Of a DNA stretch of 41,918 nucleotides, positions 23,136 to 30,073 are shown in pieces. Below the pieces are notes generated by a model. It was not told where the DNA came from. It saw nothing but the letters and a program-made list of their open reading frames with translations, and did not search any database. Both the position numbers and the translations under genes were made by a program. Every line of letters starts with the position of its first letter. Position 1 is the stretch's first letter. Source of the stretch: Candidatus Egerieimonas intestinavium (GTDB lineage: Bacteria; Bacillota; Clostridia; Lachnospirales; Lachnospiraceae); the NCBI GenBank assembly GCA_018711815.1, contig DVHU01000054.1:1-41918 (forward strand), written 5' to 3'.

Positions 23136-23915
23136 ATGAACAGAAGAAAAAATGTGGTATTGGCCATAGGTCTTTTGGGGGCGGCAGCTCTGACGGGCTG
23201 CGGATCAAAGGAGACGCCCTATGAGAGGTATATGGCAGCCCAGAAAATTCTGTCCCAGGCAGAAGGCGTTAAGTTCGACACCCAGGGGAGCCTGAAGGTG
23301 GGAGTAACGGGAGTAACGGTAACCATGGATCTGGGTATGGACGGCGCCATGAAAAAAGCAGGGGATGGCGGCGACATGGAGATGGCCATGGGAATGGATC
23401 TGGGCATCATGGGAGAGAGCGTGGAGATGGATGTCTGGTACCACGACGGCTATTACTATATAGATGCCATGGGCGAGAAGGCCAAGTCTCCCGCAGAGAC
23501 AGGGGATATCCAGGAGCAGCTGGAAGGCCAGATGGGCATGGTGGAGCTTGACGAGGATGATTTTGAAAGTATAGAGGCCAAGAAGGATGGAGATACTGTT
23601 AAGATCACCTATACCATGGACGGCGATAAGCTGCAGTCTATGATAGATTTAGTGCTGGGCCTGGCAAATCAGGGGACCGATGCCCAGGATCTGGAGTTTT
23701 CTCTGGATGAGGCCGGAGGAACTCTGGTGGTGGATGAAGACAATAATCCCATATCCAATGAGATTTCTCTGAATATGCAGATGACTGCGGATGGTCAGCA
23801 GATAGAAATGGGCATAGATTTTGAGATAACTTATGAGGAAATCGGGAATGAGGTGGAAGTGACTTTTCCGGACTTCACCCAGTTTCCGGAGAGTGCTGAG
23901 CCGGCCGTGGCCTAG
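23136..23915 (+). CDS. Secreted lipoprotein, DUF6612-like
   Basis: About 259 residues. The signal peptide ends in ALTGC with Cys22 as the lipidation site. The mature part starts with a helical YERYMAAQKILSQAEGVKFDTQGS, then alternates beta-strand-like segments rich in Met, Gly and Asp (TMDLGMDGAM, MEMAMGMDLGIMGE, WYHDGYYYIDAMGEK). This pattern resembles DUF6612-type lipoproteins with a LolA/LppX-like half-barrel. Ligand and role unknown. I use ATG 23136 behind GTGGGAG; the GTG at 23124 is an alternative. Its promoter may be phase-variable. Confidence 0.75.
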   Translation: MNRRKNVVLAIGLLGAAALTGCGSKETPYERYMAAQKILSQAEGVKFDTQGSLKVGVTGVTVTMDLGMDGAMKKAGDGGDMEMAMGMDLGIMGESVEMDVWYHDGYYYIDAMGEKAKSPAETGDIQEQLEGQMGMVELDEDDFESIEAKKDGDTVKITYTMDGDKLQSMIDLVLGLANQGTDAQDLEFSLDEAGGTLVVDEDNNPISNEISLNMQMTADGQQIEMGIDFEITYEEIGNEVEVTFPDFTQFPESAEPAVA

Positions 23916-23948
23916 ATGAAGAAATTATGTGAATACGGGGGATAAGAG

Positions 23949-25448
23949 ATGGAAGGAACAATTTGGTCTCTGCTGCCGCCCATTGTGGCGATAGCTCTGG
24001 CGCTTCTTACCAAGGAAGTGTATCTGTCACTTTTGATTGGAATTTTATCGGGAGCTCTGCTTTACACGCATTTTCATGTGCTGCACACGGTGGAGGTATC
24101 CATGTCGATCATGGGGGAAAAAATCGGCTCCAACGTGAATATTTTGATTTTCCTGGTTTTCCTGGGAATTTTGGTGGTGCTGATTACCCGCTCCGGCGCC
24201 TCGGCGGCTTACGGGGAGTGGGCGGCGAAACGCATAAAGAGCAAGAAAGGCTCCATGTTTGCCACTATGTTTTTGGGCATTTTGATTTTTGTGGATGATT
24301 ATTTTAACTGTCTGACGGTGGGAACGGTTATGCGTCCGGTGACAGACCGGTACGGCATATCCAGGGCTAAGCTGGCCTATTTAATTGACGCTACGGCGGC
24401 CCCGGTGTGTATTATTGCCCCCATCTCCAGTTGGGCGGCGGCAGTGGGATCCTCCATGCCTGAGGACAGCGGCATCGACGGCCTCAGCCTTTTTATGAAA
24501 ACGATCCCCTTTAATCTGTACGCTCTGCTGACGATTCTGTTTATGATCGTTATGATCGGCAAGAATATGGATTTCGGCACCATGCGCCGCTATGAGGAGC
24601 GCCTGCAGACGGAGAAGGAGGAGCTGGCGGTGGGCTCCGAGGAGACCAAGGTCACCGGCCACGGTGGAGTTCTGGATCTGATTCTGCCTATTGTGGTGCT
24701 GATTGTCCTGTGTATCGGCGGAATGCTTTACACCGGCGGGATCATGGAGGGCAAGGGAATCCAGCAGGCCTTTGCGGACTGTGACTCCTCCCTGAGTCTG
24801 GTGTTAGGCTCCTTCTTCACCCTGGTATTTACTTTTGTACTCTACCTGCCCAGAAAAATTTTAAGCTTCGGAGAGTTCTGCGACAGCTTCGTGAAGGGCT
24901 TTCAGTCCATGACCTCGGCCATCATGATTCTGTGCCTGGCCTGGGCCCTGTCTGGGATCTGCAGTGACGAGTATATGAATATCGGCGGATTCGTCAGAGA
25001 GGTTGTGGGAGGAAACGCAGTGGTGGGAGCGCTGATCCCGGCTATCTTCTTCTTGGTGGCTGTGGGACTTTCCTTCTCCACGGGAACTTCCTGGGGAACC
25101 TTCGGCATTCTGATCCCCATCGCCCTGGCAGTGGTGGGTACTGCTGAGGTAGATCGCCTGACTCTGGCTGTGGCGGCGATTTTGGCCGGCGCTGTCTGCG
25201 GAGACCATATTTCCCCCATCTCGGACACCACCATTTTGTCCTCAGCGGGGGCCCAATGTAACCATTTAAATCATGTATCCACGCAGATTCCCTATGCGCT
25301 GACGGTGGCTGCCTGCTGCCTGGTGGGGTATCTGGTGGGAGGAATCCTCCAGAGCGGCTGGATCGCCCTGGCGGTGGGCGTCGTGCTTCTGATTCTGGTG
25401 CTGGCAGTTCTTGCTGCGAAAAATATGCCCCGGACGGACAGGCGTTAA
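23949..25448 (+). CDS. NhaC-family Na+/H+ antiporter
   Basis: A 499-residue integral membrane protein with about 11-12 hydrophobic segments. FLGILIFVDDYFNCLTVGT and LIDATAAPVCIIAPISSW, and later GTSWGTFGI and CGDHISPISDTTILSSAGA, are characteristic of the NhaC family (PF03553). Members exchange Na+ for H+ or an organic acid/amino-acid pair (malate-lactate or arginine-type antiport), so the substrate is open. It follows the lipoprotein gene by 33 bases behind GGGGGATAAG and may be on the same transcript. Confidence 0.9.
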   Translation: MEGTIWSLLPPIVAIALALLTKEVYLSLLIGILSGALLYTHFHVLHTVEVSMSIMGEKIGSNVNILIFLVFLGILVVLITRSGASAAYGEWAAKRIKSKKGSMFATMFLGILIFVDDYFNCLTVGTVMRPVTDRYGISRAKLAYLIDATAAPVCIIAPISSWAAAVGSSMPEDSGIDGLSLFMKTIPFNLYALLTILFMIVMIGKNMDFGTMRRYEERLQTEKEELAVGSEETKVTGHGGVLDLILPIVVLIVLCIGGMLYTGGIMEGKGIQQAFADCDSSLSLVLGSFFTLVFTFVLYLPRKILSFGEFCDSFVKGFQSMTSAIMILCLAWALSGICSDEYMNIGGFVREVVGGNAVVGALIPAIFFLVAVGLSFSTGTSWGTFGILIPIALAVVGTAEVDRLTLAVAAILAGAVCGDHISPISDTTILSSAGAQCNHLNHVSTQIPYALTVAACCLVGYLVGGILQSGWIALAVGVVLLILVLAVLAAKNMPRTDRR

Positions 25449-25471
25449 GACAGACAACTTTGTGACAGATA

Positions 25472-25505
25472 CAGGGACGAAGGGCGAATAGGTCTTTCGT
25501 CCCTG
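25472..25505 (+). terminator. Hairpin after the antiporter gene
   Basis: CAGGGACGAA (25472-25481) pairs perfectly with TTCGTCCCTG (25496-25505). No clear T-run follows, so termination may be partial and allow read-through to the zinc-ribbon gene. Confidence 0.5.
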
Positions 25506-25547
25506 CCCTTGGTAACAGGGGTTGGATGACAGTTTAGAGGTGTAAAA

Positions 25548-25940
25548 ATGAATCGTTTTCGGTACTGGCTGCAAAATGTAATGAGCGGGAGATACGGGGT
25601 GGATAACCTGAACCGGTTTCTCCTGTACGTATCACTGATCTTGTTTTTGCTGGAGATGCTCTTTGTCCGGTGGGTTGACTTTTTCATTGTCTTTTATCCC
25701 ATCGCTTTAGTTTTGCTGGCAATCTGCTATTTCCGCATGTTTTCCCGCAACATGGCCAAGAGAAACATGGAGAACCAAAAATTTCTGGAGATTAGGGACA
25801 ATATCTTAAGAAGGGGCGACAGAACCCACAGGATTTTTCACTGTCCTAATTGTGGGCAGAAGGTCCGGGTGCCCCGGGGGAAGGGAAGAATTTCCATCCG
25901 CTGTCCTAAGTGCGGACGCGAATTTATTAAGAGGACGTAA
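25548..25940 (+). CDS. Membrane protein with C-terminal zinc ribbon
   Basis: 130 residues. Two membrane helices lie at about 24-41 and 43-63. After a basic linker comes a zinc ribbon: CPNC at 99-102 and CPKC at 119-122, with CGREF after it. The ribbon is on the cytoplasmic side by the positive-inside rule. I do not recognise a named function; such ribbons bind nucleic acid or protein. It is followed after five bases by the DUF5685 gene and then, with overlap, the J-domain gene. The three look like one operon. Confidence 0.8.
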   Translation: MNRFRYWLQNVMSGRYGVDNLNRFLLYVSLILFLLEMLFVRWVDFFIVFYPIALVLLAICYFRMFSRNMAKRNMENQKFLEIRDNILRRGDRTHRIFHCPNCGQKVRVPRGKGRISIRCPKCGREFIKRT

Positions 25941-25945
25941 GAGCA

Positions 25946-26776
25946 ATGTTTGGTACCATAACCATCAATCCCGATGAATTGAAATTAAAGGACTATCGTA
26001 AATACCGCAGTTATTACTGCGGCGTTTGTCAGGACTTAAAGGAGCTGCACGGGCAGGCCTCCCGGCTGACCCTCACCTACGATATGACCTTTCTGGCCCT
26101 TCTGCTGACCGGGCTATACGAGCGTGAGGGGCATCTGGAGAGCTTTCGCTGTCCCCTGCACCCACTGAAGCCCCTGGAGAGCAGGAGAAACGCCTACACG
26201 CAGTATGCGGCAGACATGAATGTGCTGCTCTCCTACTATAATCTGCTGGATGACTGGCTGGATGACAGGAAAGTGGGAAGCCTGGCCCTGGCCAGGAAGC
26301 TGCGACCCCATTTCCTGGCTGTCTGTAAAAAATATCCCCGGCAGAATCACGCGGTGCGCCGCTATATGAAACGCCTTCTGGCCTGTGAGCGGGAGGGGGA
26401 CCAGGATATGGACCGGGCTGCCGGGTATACGGGGGAGCTGATGGAGGAGATCTTCGTCTACAAAAAGGATGAGTGGGAACCTTCTCTGCGGCGTATGGGC
26501 TTTTTTATGGGAAAATTTATCTATCTGATGGACGCCTTCCGGGATGTGGAGGAGGATGTCAAGAGCGGCAGCTATAATCCCTTCCGCCATCTGTATGGCC
26601 GGCCGGATTTTGAGGAGACTGCCCTGAAGATATTGACCATGATGGCAGCGGACAGCTGTCAGGCCTTTGAGCGGCTTCCGATTGTTGAGGAAATTGACAT
26701 TTTGAGAAATGTGTTATATTCTGGAATTTGGACAAAGTATTGGAGAAAGAAATCTGAGGAGAAGAAAACCCTATGA
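25946..26776 (+). CDS. DUF5685 family protein with isoprenoid-synthase-like acidic motifs
   Basis: A 276-residue, mainly helical cytoplasmic protein matching what I know as DUF5685. It begins [20 protein letters not shown] and then has [11 protein letters not shown] (CxxC at 25-28), with RCPLHP further on, possibly a metal site. Two acidic motifs stand out: LLDDWLDD at about 100-107 and [18 protein letters not shown] from 196. The second closely resembles the LRDVGEDARRGRxYxP motif of squalene/phytoene synthases, and their spacing (about 95 residues) is that expected of class I prenyl-transfer enzymes. Whether it is catalytic is unknown. It overlaps the J-domain gene by ATGA. Confidence 0.8.
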   Translation: MFGTITINPDELKLKDYRKYRSYYCGVCQDLKELHGQASRLTLTYDMTFLALLLTGLYEREGHLESFRCPLHPLKPLESRRNAYTQYAADMNVLLSYYNLLDDWLDDRKVGSLALARKLRPHFLAVCKKYPRQNHAVRRYMKRLLACEREGDQDMDRAAGYTGELMEEIFVYKKDEWEPSLRRMGFFMGKFIYLMDAFRDVEEDVKSGSYNPFRHLYGRPDFEETALKILTMMAADSCQAFERLPIVEEIDILRNVLYSGIWTKYWRKKSEEKKTL

Positions 26777-27426
26777 CAGATCCGTATAGCGTGCTGGGCG
26801 TCAGCAGAGACGCCAGCATGGACGACATCAAAAAGGCATACAGGAAGCTGAGCAGAAAATATCACCCGGATGCCAATGTAAATAATCCCAACAAGGCTCA
26901 GGCGGAAGAAAAATTCAAGCAGGTTCAGGCGGCATACAATCAGATTGTGGCGGAACGGGAGCGCGGCACCTCCGGCTGGAGCGGCAGCGGCGGCTACGGC
27001 AGCGCGGGATTCGGAGGCCAGGGTACCGGCCAGACTGCCTACGGCGACGAGAGCGGCAATGTGGAGTTCCGGGCCGCTGTAAACTATATTAACAGCGGCT
27101 ATTATCAGGAGGCCCTTAATGTGCTGAACCAGATGCAGGGGCGGCCTGCAGTCTGGTACTACTACCACGCGGTGGCCAACGCCGGTATAGGAAACAATAT
27201 CAATGCTATGCAGGATATTGAGCAGGCTGTGGCCATGGATCCCCAGAACATGCAGTACAGGCGCTTTCAGCAGCAGCTGCAGTTCGGCGGGCAGTGGTAC
27301 CAGGGGATGGGACGGGCCTTTGGCTTCGGCGGCGCCGCCGACAGCAGCAGATGCTGCAACGACTGCTGCGCCTGTCTTTGCTTAATGAATTGCTGCGGCG
27401 GTGTGCCTCTGTGTTATTGTTGTTAA
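26773..27426 (+). CDS. J-domain protein with TPR-like middle and Cys-rich tail
   Basis: 217 residues. The J domain fills 1-65, with His31-Pro32-Asp33, the motif that stimulates DnaK ATPase. A Gly/Ser-rich linker (about 70-90) follows, then a helical repeat region ([23 protein letters not shown]) that looks like a TPR. The last 25 residues contain 11 cysteines in CC and CxC pairs, as in a palmitoylation-like or metal-binding tail. No DnaJ zinc finger or client-binding domain is present, so it is a specialised co-chaperone rather than DnaJ itself. Its start overlaps the DUF5685 stop, which implies joint production. The client may be the DUF5685 protein. Confidence 0.88.
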   Translation: MTDPYSVLGVSRDASMDDIKKAYRKLSRKYHPDANVNNPNKAQAEEKFKQVQAAYNQIVAERERGTSGWSGSGGYGSAGFGGQGTGQTAYGDESGNVEFRAAVNYINSGYYQEALNVLNQMQGRPAVWYYYHAVANAGIGNNINAMQDIEQAVAMDPQNMQYRRFQQQLQFGGQWYQGMGRAFGFGGAADSSRCCNDCCACLCLMNCCGGVPLCYCC

Positions 27427-27434
27427 AAGTGGAA

Positions 27435-27534
27435 AACCAGCGGAATTTGTCACGCTAAAGGGCTATTACAGCTTGACGATTTTCGCTGGTTATTTTATAC
27501 TGAATCTATGCGCGGATTTTGTCCGCGGATAGAT
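27435..27534 (+). promoter_or_regulatory. Promoter of the sodium symporter, embedded in two inverted repeats
   Basis: TTGACG (27473-27478), 17 bases, TATACT (27496-27501) form a strong promoter. AACCAGCG (27435-27442) pairs with CGCTGGTT (27484-27491) inside the spacer and may end the J-domain transcript. Just past the -10, ATCTAT-G-CGCGGA (27504-27516) pairs with TCCGCG-G-ATAGAT (27522-27534), with one G-G mismatch. This could be an operator or a 5' transcript hairpin. Confidence 0.65.
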
Positions 27535-27557
27535 TATTTTGAGTAGGGAGAAGAGAG

Positions 27558-28949
27558 ATGGAAAGAGAAAAACTGAAATCCCGGATGGGATTCATTCTGC
27601 TGTCTGCAGGATGCGCCATCGGAATCGGAAATGTGTGGAAATTTCCGTACATGTGCGGTCAGTACGGCGGCGGAGCCTTCGTTCTGATCTACATACTGTT
27701 CCTGGTGATTCTGGGTATCCCGGTGATGACCATGGAGTTCTCCGTGGGCCGCGCCAGTCAGAAGAGCCCGGTGAAGGCGTACAACGAGCTGGAGAAGCCG
27801 GGACAGAAGTGGCACATTCACGGCTATTTGGCCATGATCGGAAACTATCTGCTGATGATGTTTTACACCACCGTGGGCGGCTGGATGCTGCACTTCTTTT
27901 ATCTGACTGCCGCAGGAAAGTTCCAGGGTGCCAGCACCGCAGAGGTGGAGGGAGCCTTCACGGAGATGCTGGGACAGCCCTGGGTGATGGCCGGCTGGAT
28001 GGTTCTGGTGGTTGTTTTAGGATTTTTGATTAACTCCGTGGGCCTTCAGAATGGCCTGGAGCGGATCACCAAGGTGATGATGGTGGCCCTGCTGGTTATC
28101 ATGGTGGTGCTGGCGGTGCGCAGCATTACCCTGTCCGGCGGTTCCGAGGGTTTGGCTTTTTACCTGATTCCTAACCTGAATACCATCAAGGAAGTGGGAC
28201 TTGGCAACGTGATTGTAGGCGCCATGAACCAGGCCTTCTTTACCTTGAGCCTGGGAATCGGAGCTATGGCCATTTTCGGCAGCTACATCGGCAAGGAGAG
28301 AACTCTGATGGGAGAGGCGGTGAATGTGTCTATTCTGGATACCTTTGTTGCATTCACCTCCGGCCTGATTATTTTCCCCGCCTGCTTTTCCTTCGGCGTG
28401 GAGCCTAACTCCGGCCCGCCGCTGATTTTTATCACTCTGCCCAATATCTTTAATGAGATGGCAGGGGGACGGCTGTGGGGAAGTCTGTTCTTCGTATTTA
28501 TGGCTTTCGCGGCCTTCTCTACGATTTTGGCGGTGTTCGAGAACATTATGGCCTGCTGCCGGGATCTTTGGGGCTGGAGCAGAAAGAAGGCGGCGGCCAT
28601 CAATATGGTGGCCATCACTATCCTCTCACTGCCCTGTGTCCTGGGCTACAATGTCTGGAGCGGATTCCACCCCTTCGGCGACCCCAGCAAACAGGTTCTG
28701 GATTTGGAGGATTTCCTGGTGAGCAATATCTGGCTGCCACTGGGCTCCCTGATCTACCTGCTTTTCTGTGTCTCCAAGAAGGGATGGGGATGGAAAAATT
28801 TCCGCAAAGAGGCCAATACCGGAAAGGGACTGAAGATGCCTGGCGGTAAGGCGATCCAGTTCTATCTGACCTGGATTCTTCCCATCATGATTCTGTTCAT
28901 CTTCGCCTACGGCGTTTATGATGTGGTGCTGAAGAACCTGCTGGCCTAA
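27558..28949 (+). CDS. Neurotransmitter:sodium symporter (SNF/NSS) family transporter
   Basis: A 463-residue membrane protein with about 11 helices. The start SRMGFILLSAGCAIGIGNVWKFPYMCGQYGGGAF is the highly conserved helix 1 that binds Na+ and the substrate in LeuT. Helix 6 is at AFFTLSLGIGAMAIFGSY. It should import an amino acid or similar compound with sodium. Bacterial 11-helix members such as MhsT and Tyt1 take hydrophobic or aromatic amino acids; the substrate here is not determined. It is monocistronic, with its own promoter and a terminator. Confidence 0.92.
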   Translation: MEREKLKSRMGFILLSAGCAIGIGNVWKFPYMCGQYGGGAFVLIYILFLVILGIPVMTMEFSVGRASQKSPVKAYNELEKPGQKWHIHGYLAMIGNYLLMMFYTTVGGWMLHFFYLTAAGKFQGASTAEVEGAFTEMLGQPWVMAGWMVLVVVLGFLINSVGLQNGLERITKVMMVALLVIMVVLAVRSITLSGGSEGLAFYLIPNLNTIKEVGLGNVIVGAMNQAFFTLSLGIGAMAIFGSYIGKERTLMGEAVNVSILDTFVAFTSGLIIFPACFSFGVEPNSGPPLIFITLPNIFNEMAGGRLWGSLFFVFMAFAAFSTILAVFENIMACCRDLWGWSRKKAAAINMVAITILSLPCVLGYNVWSGFHPFGDPSKQVLDLEDFLVSNIWLPLGSLIYLLFCVSKKGWGWKNFRKEANTGKGLKMPGGKAIQFYLTWILPIMILFIFAYGVYDVVLKNLLA

Positions 28950-28972
28950 GCGCAAAGAATGTGTTAAAAGTT

Positions 28973-29046
28973 AAAGAGAGCGGCTCAAAAGCAAGCGTTT
29001 TCTGTATCCTCTACGGAAGCTTCGCTTTTGGGCTGCTTTCTTTTTT
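28973..29046 (+). terminator. Terminator of the sodium symporter gene
   Basis: AAAGAGAGCGGCTCAAAAGC (28973-28992) pairs, with a few wobbles and mismatches, with the stretch GCTTTTGGGCTGCTTTC at 29024-29040, followed by TTTTTT. Confidence 0.75.
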
Positions 29047-29158
29047 CGTTGAAGAGAGGGGCTTTCTTGACAGATGGGAGGGGAGAAAGGTAAAATAAAA
29101 AGTAGATTGCTGCCAGGTGCGGAAGTGTCCGCGGCGGCTCAGGAGGGGAAGCTTAAAA

Positions 29159-30070
29159 ATGATGGATTTGGCCAAGGGTTGGAAAAAGCTGACCCGAAAA
29201 TTTTTGGATAAAATCCAGGGAGACAGCAGCGAGGCAGAGGTATCCTGCCTTATAGAGGCGGCGGCGGTAAGCCATCAGGGAAAAATTCGGGAAAATAATG
29301 AGGACAACCTGTATTTTCAGGGGAGGATTCTTCCGGTGGAGCATGGGGGGACTCAAGGAATCTGGAGTTCTTTCCCAGGCCCAAAGCTGACGGCCGCCGT
29401 GTTCGACGGCATGGGCGGGGAGGCTGCCGGGGAGCTGGCCTCCTACACGGCTGCCCAGGGGATGAAGGAATTTATGGAGCGGGAAAAGCATACCCCCGGG
29501 GATGCAAGCGGCCACTGCCGGAAGGAATCCATAGACACGGCAGCGGGGATACCGGATCCCGGGCAGGTCAGCGCTCTTTGCCTGGGTTTAAACAGAGGGG
29601 TGGTGGATGCTGCCCGGCAGGGAAAGTATAGCTGCATTGGAACCACAGCGGTGCTGGCCTTTCTGACGGGGAGAGAATACCTGGTGGCTAACCTGGGGGA
29701 CAGCCCGGCGTATCTGTTTCGGGAAGGGGAGCTATCGATGCTCACCAGGCCTCACACCAACGCCAGGAGCTTAGAGCGCCAGGGGTTTTCCGGGAGAAAG
29801 CCGGGACTTACCCAGTTTTTGGGAATCCCCGAGGAGGAGCTCTTGTTGGAGCCCCACCTGGTCCGGGGAGAGCTGGAGCCGGAGGATCAGCTGCTCTTGT
29901 GCAGCGATGGATTGACGGATATGGTGCCGGAGTCGGAGATCGCCGGTATACTGCAGGAAAAACAGCCCGCCAAGGTCTGTGTTCAGCGGCTGCTGGATGT
30001 GGCGCTGGAGCGGGGAGGACGGGACAATATTACCATAATTTTGTGTAAGATACAGAGGGAGGAGACGTAA
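29159..30070 (+). CDS. PP2C-type Ser/Thr protein phosphatase
   Basis: A metal-dependent phosphatase of 303 residues. PP2C motifs appear in order: VSHQGKIRENNEDNLY (metal and phosphate contacts), AVFDGMGGEAAGE, GTTAVLAF, LVANLGDSPAYLFR, LLCSDGLTDMV and GGRDNITII. AGGAGGGG at 29141-29148 supports ATG 29159. The first 35 residues are basic and may bind membrane or the kinase. The kinase gene starts three bases after its stop, so the two form a reversible phosphorylation pair, like PrpC/PrkC or Stp/Stk. The kinase's own autophosphorylation sites are the natural first substrate. Confidence 0.93.
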   Translation: MMDLAKGWKKLTRKFLDKIQGDSSEAEVSCLIEAAAVSHQGKIRENNEDNLYFQGRILPVEHGGTQGIWSSFPGPKLTAAVFDGMGGEAAGELASYTAAQGMKEFMEREKHTPGDASGHCRKESIDTAAGIPDPGQVSALCLGLNRGVVDAARQGKYSCIGTTAVLAFLTGREYLVANLGDSPAYLFREGELSMLTRPHTNARSLERQGFSGRKPGLTQFLGIPEEELLLEPHLVRGELEPEDQLLLCSDGLTDMVPESEIAGILQEKQPAKVCVQRLLDVALERGGRDNITIILCKIQREET

Positions 30071-30073
30071 ACC

